A DNA stretch of 64,000 nucleotides from Cheiracanthium punctorium. Lineage: Eukaryota; Arthropoda; Arachnida; Araneae; Cheiracanthiidae. Below the pieces are notes generated by a model. It had not been told where the DNA came from and searched no databases. It saw nothing but the letters and a program-made list of their open reading frames with translations. The stretch covers positions 558,001 to 622,000 of the forward strand of contig JAWZYV010016048.1 in the NCBI GenBank assembly GCA_038373885.1. Direction: 5' to 3'. Shown here piece after piece: positions 1 through 11,474 of this stretch (position 1 is its first letter; the number at the start of each line of letters is the position of its first letter). Made by a program: the position numbers and the translations under genes.

Positions 1-1395
1 ACACCCATTTTTTTAAACGAAATCCTCCCGATTTAAACGAATTTTGGAATGTAAGAACCCAGAGCTTTCGCGGAATAAACTGACACTAAATCGACATGTT
101 GTCTTGAATGTACTGATGTGTTGTCATGTTGTACTTGTACTGATTTGACAGCAGACGGAAAATTGTTTTCATCCTAGGGTATCCAGAACTGGCAGGTTCA
201 CAGTGGGCTACCTATTTTATTTAAACGACTTCTTGTGCGCTTAAAGCATGACAACTGACTGACAGCTGATTATTAGATGATGGCTCTTGACAGTAAGTAC
301 TGATGTTACCCGTCAGCATGTATCACAAACTAGTTAGGATGACGCACCAGGCTGTCCCTGTTGGTACAATAACTAAGGACCCGATTGTATCTGATCTGCT
401 CCTAAGATCAGATCAATTTCGCTGGTTGTCCTAAAGTCTGGCGCTGCTAATTGGAGTCAAGCATTGGCAGTGTTTGGCCAAGCATGAGTGAAGAAGTGTT
501 TGGCCAAGTCGCTTTGCACAGCTGGAACTTAGGAAGTGGGGTAGCAAACCTATTAAAAATAAATGCCGTTAAGGGCTGAAATTGATATGAAAATTCTAAT
601 GTCGTAGAATATAAGCAAGTCTCGGTCGGCATGCCATTAATTCCTACTAACTGATGAGTAGTGCCTGATAATGGCCAATTTAGAGCTGTTGCTCATTTAT
701 TGAAAATTAACAAATTTTGATTTAAAGTGAGCCGTAGATAATAATACATTAAAACTTCTAGGTACATTAAGCTTGAGCATTATTTGAAACTGATTCTTTC
801 AGATTTTCGCTAAACTCATTTCCAGAATTCTGTGTAAACATCTGTACAGAAGTACAGAACTGTGATGAGTAAAGAGCATGCTTTACAGTTACTGTTAATT
901 TGGCAACTGCGAACGTCTTAATTATTTCTCGAGAAATCTTCGCATGAGGATTTAGGTTTAACTAACTCCCACCTATCCTGAACATTCATTGGACGATGCA
1001 CTTCTAAACAAGCAACACATTTGTTTTCATTAACTATAACAGAGTTATTGACACTTGATTTCTTTATACCAATTACCTCTTGATTTTTCTTATTTGTCTA
1101 ACTTCAAGTCTTGCTAAATGCCTCCTTCTCGATGAATGCTCTAAAAGACTCCAAATCTGGAATTATGGGATTCCCTTATAGGCTTAATTCCCATCTTTGT
1201 CTAACACAATCATCCAGTTTCGTTCACATAAGGTTAACAAAAAGTAAATCATTTAGTGAACTGGATTAAAGTCCTAGAGTTGTGGTTGTTGTGGAAAATG
1301 GAAGTTTTTCTTGGGGTTTCTGACTGCAATCCCGAAGATAGTCTTATAACCCTGAATATCCGTTTAACATTTAATTCATTCGAAGGAACATTAAT
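1..1395. other. AT-rich sequence without a recognisable gene
   Basis: Only short chance reading frames are seen on both strands. I recognise no splice-bounded exon, RNA gene or repeat terminus here. Confidence 0.5.
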
Positions 1396-1445
1396 CAACG
1401 CTTCCAGAAGAACACAACAGAAGTACAAACACAGAAGAAAGGGTA

Positions 1446-1553
1446 AAGTGACAACCTTGGGTTAACGGGATTCGTACACGAGACTTCACCGCTCTCGGGC
1501 GAGTAGCAGAGATGGGTGCGCGAACCCACACAGCCGTGAGGTCCCCGTCCTAT
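1446..1553 (-). repeat. tRNA-derived SINE head-like sequence
   Basis: On the minus strand this GC-richer block carries a B-box-like string (GTACGAATCCCG) about 60 bases after a weak A-box-like string (GGCTGTGTGGGTTCG). That is the layout of an RNA polymerase III promoter in a tRNA-derived SINE. It abuts the end of the gag-like relic next to it, in the same orientation. It does not obviously match the other SINE family in this window, so it may be a second family or a decayed tRNA pseudogene. Confidence 0.35.
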
Positions 1554-1555
1554 AG

Positions 1556-2190
1556 TTTTTAAATTTCTAGAACTTTCACTGATTGTTTCAATAAATTGTA
1601 ACATAGATGTATTATCGTCAATTTTATTTAACTTAAGCACAAAAACTATTTTCGTAACGATTGCAAAGAATCTCTCAACAGTCTTCGAAATTTTCATTCT
1701 TTAATAGAAATCCTCTTATGAGTTTAAGTGCGTCTACTTTCACACATGCTTGTAAATATTGAAGCTTTTCAATATCAGTAAGATTAAAATTATTGAAAAT
1801 GGGTGACTGAAATAACTACTAGAATAATATCCACGAATCGAAATCTGCATAGAAATGTATTATCTCTACTTTCGGCAGCTTAACAACCCTTTCCTTGTTA
1901 CTTACGACTCCACCATTTAAATCAGCTTCTGATTTATTTTTGACTCTACTGAATTCCAAATCAGTTTTGTTTTTTAAATCTACTCTTAAATCGAGAAATA
2001 AATCTTGGGAATCTAACAAAGTTTGCATAAATGCATCGCATTCATTCTGCGACACTTCAGAGAATGTATTTTCCAAAATTTGTTCTGATGATTTTAGCTT
2101 AGCTCTCAAAATTTTATTCTGATCTGAACTTTCACAATTCTCATTAGATATTTTAAGCGATTTCAAATTCTTTCCTATCGCTTTAAAATG
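1556..2190 (-). pseudogene. BEL/Pao-type gag fragment (DUF1759-like), frameshifted
   Basis: The minus strand first encodes a charged, coiled-coil-like stretch, then KLPKVEIIHFYADFDSW, which matches the KLPK-x-(E/L)-x-F-x-G-D-x-x-x-W signature at the start of the DUF1759 gag region of BEL/Pao retrotransposons. After an interruption it continues as LTDIEKLQYLQACVKVDALK and FLLKNENFED, then in another frame as MLQFIETISESSRNLKTIG. All of these follow the order of that domain. At least one stop (FED-stop-EILCNRYEN) and one frameshift break it. No protease, RT or LTR is seen next to it, so it is an isolated relic. It ends where the SINE-like block begins. The family call rests on recalled signatures only. 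Confidence 0.6.
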
Positions 2191-2192
2191 TA

Positions 2193-2405
2193 CAGCCTCT
2201 CAAAAATGTATTCGAGTATAAGCGAAATTTCCTATTTTAGATTTGGGAATAATTATTGAGTTTTTGAAAAAACGCACACCTCAACAGAAATATAGAAAGT
2301 TATAAGCATGCATAGCCTAATTCATATCCTATGCTAAATGATTTTTTATATACGAAACCAACGTAGGAAGTTTATCTCTTACTTGAATACATTTTTGAGA
2401 GGGTG
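2193..2405. mobile_element. 213-bp MITE with about 40-bp terminal inverted repeats
   Basis: The left end CAGCCTCTCAAAAATGTATT matches the reverse complement of the right end (CACCCTCTCAAAAATGTATT), and similarity continues about 20 bases inward with gaps. A TA lies at the left edge (2191-2192); the right edge now reads AA. A TA flank and CA-type ends suggest a Tc1/mariner-derived MITE. It has no coding capacity. Confidence 0.7.
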
Positions 2406-2927
2406 AACTAACGCTTCAGACGATTTCCCCATTAGATCAAGATCCCAGTGCCCCCAGACCTTACTTATTTTCTCATTCTCAAAATGTATATGATAGAGTA
2501 GTGTTGGACGTACAGTAAACGTATGCATACTTGCTAGTTTGAGCCGAAGCAAATTCTCAGGTACCCCTTTCTACAGGTATGTAAAAATAATACTAATTTT
2601 ACTTAAATTCTCCCAGCTGATTTTTACGTATGTTGTACAGAATATTGTTACAAGTTTTGAATCAATACTGCCAGACACTTTCTGCGGGCGTTAATTGTCG
2701 CCAGACGCTTTAAAGATCGGAAGAATAAAATATCATGTGGACACCACATGACTTCCTTGCATGTCTGTTAAATCATAAATATTTTCGGTGCACTTCTATA
2801 AGCGTTTTTGGTTGAAAGGGATAAAATACTGCCATAATAGTAAGGATTAGCAATTGCTAGCCAAATAGGGGAGATATCGGCAAGCTGGGTTCAATTTGAA
2901 AGATTCGCTTTTGGCGCCTAATTGGGC

Positions 2928-3395
2928 GATATTTCGCATGAAAGCTGGCAAGATTGAGATAGTTAGTGAGATTTTGGTCATAGCCGAAATATAATGATTC
3001 ATCACAGACTTTTAATGAATTGAAGGTATCCACAGACCTTAATGTATTGAAAGTCTTTAGGTTGACCGTGTAAATAAATTACCCAGTCAATTGCAATAAA
3101 AAAGTATGCAATTGTATGTTACACTAGTTCTAAATACAAAGTCTCAAAATTCTGCAGTAAACAGTTTTAGAGTTATACGAAATGTGTAATTATTTATTAC
3201 GTCAAATTTGGCGATATTTCGGCCAAGCTCGCCAAGGTGGATAACAAATTGCGAGATTTTGAGTATGGACCAAAGAATGACGGTTTACAGACGTAATATA
3301 TTGAAAATGTCCATAGACACTAATGTTTTGAAATTCTTTTGAGTGGTTCTGTAAATAAACTTGTGAGATAACTTGATCAGTTTAGTAATGACCGT
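2928..3395 (+). repeat. diverged direct duplication, period about 285 bp
   Basis: Blocks near 2928-3095 and 3211-3395 share the same order of motifs: CGATATTTCG, then ATTGAA..TCCA.AGAC.TAATGT.TTGAAA, then GT.TGTAAATAAA. The two units have diverged clearly. They may be two copies of one element or an old local duplication. I recognise no coding region in either. Confidence 0.5.
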
Positions 3396-3399
3396 AAAG

Positions 3400-4574
3400 A
3401 AAGACGGAGGTGCAGTCTTGCCGTTTTTACCAGCGCTAAGTAAAATACATCCTTCTTTACGAATCACACGTCTTTAGATGACTGTTATGCGTTTTTGGAT
3501 AGCTAATTAATAGAAAGCTGAAAGTCTAACAAGTTACCTCAGTTAGAGTTTCAGCTTTGAAAATAAATTAAAATGAAAATAATTTAACTAGTCGATTGCT
3601 TAAGTTTTCACTTGAGAGTCAAATTTTGGATTACTCAAGAAAAACAATTAGTTAAATTTTCTAAAAATTTATTCATTTTCTGTCATACATATAGGAGATG
3701 AGTTAAAATTGTAGTAGTTTGGCTTGCTTATAACGTCTTACCAGAAATACGTAGAGTTATCAGTAATCCTGTATAACAAAAACATTCATTTAAGCAAGAT
3801 TAATGAATGAGCATTATTTACTTATAACCAGAAATACTGCATTGTAGCAAATAAAGCATTGTAAGAAAAATGAAAAATAAGTAATATGGTAACAGAAATT
3901 TACTCGCGGAACAATTAAATGCCAAAAATATTGTTTTATTTAGAAAAATGCAATACATTGAAATCGATTTACAATAGAGGTAAGTCGAAAAATTATCTTC
4001 GAAAATTAAAAATCAGCCGAAATTGCACTAACAGAAGCACATTCGTTTTATTTGGAACAAAAATACGATAAAACAAATAAATGTGGTTTACTTCAATGGT
4101 TCAAATAATGCGTGGGATAAAATTAAAAGAGCAAGTCAGACTCGCTTCATTTACTATCTACAGCTTGAATAATACGGTCAATTTCCCCAAGGAATCTTAA
4201 TGATTTTGAGGTACTGCAGAAGTCTCTTGAGTTTTGTTACGTATTTCGTTAGTTTTAACAAGAAAACGTTATATTATTCAATACCAGTTACATCAAATAT
4301 TTCTTTGAGAATTACAATTTAGTGAAAGAATTTGTTAAGATCGCTCTTAAAGTTACTGAAGAGTATGTGTTAATTTTTACATCCGCTTCTCTATATCAGA
4401 AATGTTCCATTCAGTGTATGTATTAGAGAGTAATTGTGATTTTTTACTGAATTTAGCATTTACATACTTTATTACAGTAAATTCAAATCATATGAAATTT
4501 AACTCTTCAAATGAAGAGTTACAGGTGCACTGTAAATATTTATATTAACTTGAAATCATTGCAGGCCTTACATA
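3400..4574. other. AT-rich sequence, nothing recognised
   Basis: There is no long frame, repeat terminus or RNA gene that I can support. Confidence 0.5.
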
Positions 4575-4576
4575 TA

Positions 4577-5014
4577 CAGGGTGAATCTAAACTCTTGGAC
4601 AAAACTTTAAGAGGTGATAGGGCACATAATAAGGAATCAGAATCACATAGCAATGTGGGACATAGAATTACATGGGACAATCAGAATCACATAGCAACGT
4701 CGTCTTCATGTAGCTGTTAATAATCACTTTGGAAAAAGTGCTGAAACAACAGTGCACTTTTCGACCATTGTTCGTCAGAAACTAATGTATTTTTCTCCGA
4801 AAACAGAAGACTGAAATTCATAGTTTAAAAATTCTATTTTATTTCACGGATGAAATTTTGAGACGAGCCTATTGTTTATGAATCTTGGTTAAGAAATTAG
4901 ACGAACACTCCAATACTTTTCACAAAGTGATTATTACCAGGTAAGTGAAAACTGCTTCTTTATTATGTGCCATCTCACCCCTTAAAGTTTTGCCCAAGAG
5001 TTTAGATTACCCTG
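4577..5014. mobile_element. 438-bp mariner-type MITE
   Basis: The left terminus CAGGGTGAATCTAAACTCTT pairs with the reverse complement of the right terminus (CAGGGTAATCTAAACTCTTG), and the match runs on for about 40 bases through AAAACTTTAAG.GGTGA. TA flanks both ends (4575-4576 and 5015-5016). The interior holds two short repeats of an AATCAGAATCACATAGCAA string and no transposase. Its interior (TTAATAATCACTTTG..., GGTTAAGAAATTA) is similar to the foldback near 31.5-31.8 kb. Confidence 0.8.
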
Positions 5015-5321
5015 TATAATAAAAGGTGTATACGGCGTTGCAAACGTAATAATTGATAACTTCTGATTACTAGAGTAACTTTTAAAATGTAAAGAAAAAG
5101 AATTATTTCCCTGAATTGTAGAATGATATCAAGGCAACCAGTGATTTTCAAAAATCCCATTAGCTACAGAATGTGGCAGAACAAAAAATATTATTGTAGG
5201 AAACTTTAGTTTCTTAGAGGTTTCCTAACGGATGAACGTATTTTTATAACTATAGTAGATGTTAATATTGCAATATAGTACAGGAAAAAAAAATGTTTTA
5301 CTGTACTTTGCATTATTTAAC

Positions 5322-5955
5322 CAGGGCCGCCGACAGAATTTTCGGGCCCCGAGCTGGTATTTACGACACCCTCCTCCTCAAAAAAAATCTTCCAATTTTT
5401 TATCCAGAAAAGTCTTTTAAGCACTTTAGAATTAGAACACTTTAAATTTACGTTAGGGCATGTATACAAAATCGTGTACATGATGAAACTTCCATCAAAA
5501 ATTGCAAGTATTTTATCAGAATTATTTTAAAGTAATACAGATAACTCTGATAGGAGCCTTTTTCCGATGAGCGATGAGAAGATGCCATGTCTTGAGCCAG
5601 TCAACAAAAATACACATTTCTCTCCAAAATAATTTCCTCTTTATTTGCAGGGAGAAGGCCTGCAAAGTAGAAAGAGATGGGCCTGCAAAGTAGAAACATT
5701 CAATGTGTGGATTTTATAGACCGTAATAATGTTTGTAAGAACTCCAGTATAATTAATTAAATAAAATATTTTCCAATCTTATTTCAAAAAAGTTAACACG
5801 TTGTTTATTAATTTATTAATTTATTTTTTAGTTTCTAAGAGCCAAAACAGGTTTTGGGAGATACAAATATTTTATATTCCTTTCGTAACAAACGTGTTCC
5901 AGCCCTAGGCCGAGGAGTATTTGTTCCCCCTGTCCCCCTCCTGTCGACAGGCCCG
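5322..5955. mobile_element. 634-bp hAT-like non-autonomous element
   Basis: The left end begins CAGGGCCGCCGACAG, a terminus typical of hAT transposons. The right end CTGTCGACAGGCCCG is its imperfect inverted copy. The flanks TATTTAAC and ATTTGACG look like a decayed 8-bp target duplication offset by one base. The ends are GC-rich in contrast to the AT-rich interior, and there is no transposase frame. Confidence 0.6.
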
Positions 5956-5963
5956 ATTTGACG

Positions 5964-8430
5964 TTGCATTTTCTGCGGAATGGCATTTCTATGAATTATA
6001 ATTTTATAAAATCTGTGCTCAATTTAAAAATATAAGCCACATAAAAGTTTCAGTTTTAATCAGAATCACATGAAATTTAGTTTTGATCTAGAAAGCTATA
6101 ATGAAAGATAAAAAGGAATAATAAGCATTTCATAAAACGCTGTTTTGTTATGGAAATCATGGGACATTCTAACAAGCCTAGAGATATGCCATGCTGTGTA
6201 AGATTTTAATTTTAATTATTTAATAACTGAAAATTGATCAGCAAAGGAAATGTTTTAAAAATGTGTTATCATGTTGTATTAAATGTTTATTCTGCAATTT
6301 ATTCGCAAGACAATCAAAATATTGTCAAGAGAGACATATAATAGTTCACAAACACATCGTATCTGTAATTTATATTTTAAAATGTGTTCTTCTCCTGCTT
6401 TCCTCTTCAGTGAAAACTTTTCGTAATGCAAGGCAGAATAAATAAAAAAGTAATATTTACAAGCACTGAACCCAGAAGTTAAAGTACCATTACTACACTT
6501 TTCTAAATTCTACAATGCGCTGTTGTGAAATTAGATTGTTCATCATGCATTTACTTAAACAACTTAATTTTTTTCGTTGTCTAGTAATTCTGGTTCTCAG
6601 AATTTGTATGTATGTTAATTCGTTAGTCAACTTTATCATAACTTGTTGTTTCTTTTATCCACAGAAACTTGATAATCTAAGCAAAATTTACTTTATATTT
6701 AGTATGTATGTGTCTAAAATAAAGTTTTGTTTTACACATTAACAAATGATCTAGGAAAGACGTTTTATTAAATAATAATTTTCTTTTTACTTGTATCGAT
6801 ATTTTTAAAAAATATATTTGAATATATGATAGTTTCAAATAATCAAAAATAGTTGTTTACAGTTATGTCAAATACCTTGTGAAATATATATATATGTATA
6901 GTTCATTGTAAGTAAAATGAACGAATTTTCTGTTCTCTTGTAAATCCTTACAAGCTAATAAACATAACATAAAAAGCATTTTCTTTCCCCGAATGTTGAA
7001 TAAAGGAATGTGAAATGGCTTATCTTATTTTTTAAACATGTAGAGACATTAGTAGGGTTTCCTCTGCTATTTGTATGGTTTCTTCGTAAGAAAATCAAAA
7101 TCCTGATTGCAGAAGCACACATGAATGCGAAAAAAATTGAAGAAATACCAGGAAGAACTTTCAAATTAGATACTCTTAAGAATAGATGTAGAAGTACACT
7201 TAGTTACGGAAAAATAAATAAGATTTTGCATATTATACGTACTACAGTAAAATCTTGAATATGGAGGGATAAAATGAAGAAACATTATTATATTTTTATT
7301 TCTTAGTAAATTCAGATTAGTTACATTACATCTGCAAAATATTAGAATTTCAACTAACAAAAGAATCAAAACAACATAAATTGCTCTTCTTAAAAGCCGT
7401 TTAAATGAACTAAAAAGAACATATATACTTAAATTTCAAGTTGAAGATTTTTAAAACTCGCCCCTTAAGAAGGGTAGAGATTTTTTTTTTTACATTTACT
7501 TTTAATTCGTAAAAGAAAAATGTTTCTTCGTGCATCATGTACAGTACTGTACGAATTAATGTGATCGCAAGTGATAATGTCAAGATATCATTTAAACTGT
7601 TTACAAACAATAAACAAAAAATAAAAAAAGAAGAGAAATTGATAGAGGAGGAAAGATATTTTGGAATACCAAGTTATCAGCTCTATTAGGTGCTGCTGTC
7701 ACACGAAAATACCATGAACCACCGAAGAAAGACTCACATCTTACAATGCAGTGAGAATTGACCGCTTATTGTAATCGTACCACTCACTTTATATTTAGTA
7801 ATCACAAAACAATCAAGTTTGTTTTGTGATTTTCAAGAGTTTTTGCAAATAAGTTTTCAAACATTTTAACCTAGAAGGATACACGTGAGTTTGAACATTG
7901 ATGCTATGTTCAAGTCATATACATAATATACATATGTATAATGTACACTAAAAAATTTGTACTTTGTTGTATTGTGGTTGTATTTCAGCTGACAGTGTTT
8001 TGTCCATCAGTTTAGTTTCTCTTTCCTACATGCCGCGTCGGGTATTGTCGCAATGGATTTCATGTCCTCAACTAAATAGCCAGAAAATGAAGCCATTGAA
8101 TGTATCCTCTTAAACAAAAATTTCTCCGAAGATCTACAAGGAGAAATTTGGAATTCAATGCTTCAGTTGATCTGTGTGGGTTCTACTTGACGCTACCGGA
8201 ACAGAGAAAGAGGATTGTGTCTGTGTTTTTTTTTAATAGACTCGAAGCGGAAATGCCTTTAGCATCGTCTTAAGAATGTGGCTTTATAATTAAAAATAAC
8301 TATGTTTTGTTAAGTATAATTAGTTTTTCAACGACCACCACCTATACTTTCCCACCTTTTAAACCGCGTATTTCAAATTAACCTCCATTTGTAACTTTAA
8401 TTTTAATATTTTTTTTCAATAACTACAAAA
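5964..8430. other. AT-rich sequence, one small hairpin
   Basis: I see no gene. A small inverted repeat lies near 7798-7833 (AATCACAAAAC against GTTTTGTGATT, 11-bp arms). Reading frames are short and of low complexity. Confidence 0.45.
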
Positions 8431-8431
8431 T

Positions 8432-9032
8432 AAATACTGCTTCTCTCCAATTGACATTTGATTTATTTTATATAAGTTTTAAAATAAAAAGTGCCAAACA
8501 ATAAAATGTAATATTTTAAAATTACAATTAAAATGTTATGGCCTACAATAACAGAGAAATAAATTAAATAATGTGAGTCACGCATATTGAGAACGGTTGA
8601 GGGGCTGCCATGAGGACTAGGACCCGGTATGGAGTTTCTTCAGTCGAGTGATCATTTTACCTGGCAATATGGCTTCCCACTTTAGATCATATTACTGGAA
8701 CATGCTGAGAAACATAAAAAAACTTAGCAAGTGTAGTTTACATCTAAAAACATACTCCATTCCGTAAACAAAGTCATATTTCTACACATTAAAGGCTGTA
8801 TTTCTAAATAAATAGGAAAGTTAGTGCTTACCTTATAAGATATATCATAAAACTCAGCTTTTGGAGGAATTTTACTCAGACGCGTAATACGCCGATCGCT
8901 TAATTACCGCTATTGCTTCTTCTTGGCTTGACATAACTTGTTTATTTGTTACCTGGTAGATAGCACCGCCTGTATCGAAAAAAACCATACGTGGATCATT
9001 ATGCCCGCCAGGGTTATTTTGGAGCACCCTTT
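8432..9032 (-). mobile_element. pogo-like family, copy 1 (truncated)
   Basis: Read on the minus strand this follows the same order as the copies near 14.7 kb and 35.9 kb: a terminus GGTGCTCCAAAATAA, then ATGATCCACGTATG, CTATCTACCAGGTAACA, AGAAGAAGCAAT, CGATCGGCGTATTACG, TTTCCTATTTATTTAGAAA, AGAAACTCCATACCGGGTCC and TAGGCCATAACATTTTAATTG. It stops before the 3' terminus seen in the other copies. The frames are broken. The family name is tentative (see copy 2). Confidence 0.65.
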
Positions 9033-9039
9033 CACCTAT

Positions 9040-11235
9040 ATATCACTCATAGTTCTTCTATAGCATCACTCAAAAGAATTCCAATACATCACCATCTATT
9101 GTAGTTTAGAGACATTAATCCATTTCAAGCACAATAGAATATGGGCAGTATATGAAATTATAAACTTTTATGACAGCTTAATGTTCATTTAAAGGATGTC
9201 ATTTAAAGTTATTTACAGAATTTCACAAAATTGATATTGACGGAGATGACGGATTGATTTGTTTTCATGACGGAGGAAAACAACAGTTTTTGATATTATT
9301 TAAAGGGAATTATGCAGTCATTAGAACAAGATCTATAATAAATTACTTAAGCAATACTTAAGCAATATACAAGTTTTAAGAATTTCACGGATTGAATATC
9401 CAGTCTAGACTGAGTTAAAGGACATGTTTTGCAAATTCACACTCTTGCTCTCTACCGCAACACCGCAAATCCTATGTAAGACAACGCATCTTAACAAATT
9501 GGGTTTTTTCCTACCAGATCTCGCACGTGCTAACTTACAAATATTTGCAAGTATTTTGTCATTTTAACGTTTTAGTTACCCTTTGTTTTTCTGCATAATA
9601 TATGATAATTTTTGCTTTTAGTACTTTTAAAAAATAGCTACTCTCCCCGGGTGAAGAACGCCCCCTTGACTGGTATTTTAATAACTACATTTTAACACTT
9701 TTCAAAGAAAAATGTTTATAATGTAAGTAAATGTATTTGAATGCATTATAGGTCTCTAATTTATGTACGAAACGGCCTAAAATTTAAATATATTATCTGC
9801 ATGTCTGAACAATTTGCTTAAAGTTTGTGAAGCTGTTAATACTATCGCAGTTAACAAATTAATTGTGTTTAATGGTCAAGAAAGACTTACTCATTATGAA
9901 AACTAATTTTAAAAGAAATGCAGCTGTCAGCATGTACATACAGGAATATTCACGTTACATGTGTTGCATCGTTGTAGATTTTTTTTTAATTTAATACGAA
10001 ATAGTTCATTATCTTCATTTTTTTAAATTTTGACCTCGGTCAAAATAATCGGTCTTTTATAAAACATGAAAGGCGGACGGTATTTCTTTAATAGCATTAA
10101 TCAGGCCAGAAAATTGCTTAACCACATAATATAGAGACATAAAAACTTTTTAATTAAAGGTGTAATCACAGGAATGACTGAGTTTTCAAATTCATTGTTC
10201 TGAAGTCAGTTGACCGGTAAATTGCATCAATTTGCTTTTCAAAGTAAAAAGAAATTCCTGGGCCAGAAAGTTATTGTTTTTTCCGATTTTTTAAACTTTT
10301 TTCAAGCATTCGCATGATATCCATCCCTAATTTCAGAAATAAATACGATTTTGCAGTCATTCTATTCGGGGGAAACTATTAAATACTTTAAATTTTTTTA
10401 ATATTAACGTTTTCAGAACTGATTTAATAATTTCTCTCCAAACAGATATATGTGAATTTTTTTTATAATAGTAGAGTTTAAATTTGTAATAAAATTAAAA
10501 AATCCTGATTACTAAATTCCCATAAAATATGCAAAACCGTTTATAACTTAAAATTATTAATATTTACTTTTTCATAGTCTGTCAAAATGTGTGTCCGAAA
10601 TTGTGAGCACTTGGCTTGCTGTTTAGGAATTTGAAATCGCTTCATTTCTGTTTCTGTAGTAATTAGAAGCAAAATTACTTCCCATTTAATAAATAGGAAT
10701 AACATAATACTATTACAAATTGCTTGGTTAAAAATTCAACTGTAACATGTGAAGTTTGGTTATCTTTCTGGAAATATCATATTTTGATATTTTTGCTACT
10801 AGTATCCTTCATTTCTCAAAAACAATTTTTTTAAATTGTAGTTAAGTTACCACAAAATTCTCCATTTATTTTTGTCTACATTGTAGACGAAAACATGCTA
10901 TGCAAATGTTTATTTATTTTAGAGTCACTTAGAAAACCTAGAACTTTTGTACATTGACTATCGGTATACAATCTTTGAAATATTTCTAATATAGAAAAAA
11001 ATATTAACTAACATAACTGGTAATTGTTTTTTTAACATATAGCGTAAGGAATTTTCAGATACATTGATCAAAAATGCATCATGTAAAAATTTACATATAC
11101 ATAATTGTTTTAAAAGTTTATCAAAAATTCTATAATTTCAAATAAAATTAATATTTCAATAAATTTAATACAAAAATATGTCTGAACCTTCATTCTATCT
11201 TTCAAAAAAGTTATTTTATTAATATTTCATGGCTG
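9040..11235. other. AT-rich sequence, nothing recognised
   Basis: No frame over about 60 residues, no repeat termini and no RNA gene were found by eye. Confidence 0.45.
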
Positions 11236-11470
11236 TCTTACCATGGCTGATTGGATAAGATACAGAACATGGTAGACGGCTGGAGTGTAGAAGTCCGGGG
11301 TTTTGGCCAACCGCGCAGCTTCCGATTTTACGGTCTGGAGTTTTGGATAGTTTTCCCCACATGTAGCGTGAATGCGATGTAGAGCTCCTTAAAACGTCTT
11401 TCGCCAAGGCGTCCTCCCTAGACTGACTGCCCTCGTGTAGCTTTGCCTTAACACAATACAATATTAAAAT
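11236..11470 (+). repeat. tRNA-derived SINE, copy A (near full length)
   Basis: It starts at TCTTACCATGGCTGATTGG, which holds the A-box region, and has a degenerate B-box (GGGGTTTTGGCC). The family body follows: CGGTCTGGAGTTTTGGATAG, TTTTCCCCACATGTAGCG, TCGCCAAGGCGTCCTCC, and a GTGTAGCTTTGCCTTAACAC tail running into A/T. Copies on both strands at 21.7, 39.9 and 56.2 kb share this order. Confidence 0.8.
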
Positions 11471-11474
11471 ATTA

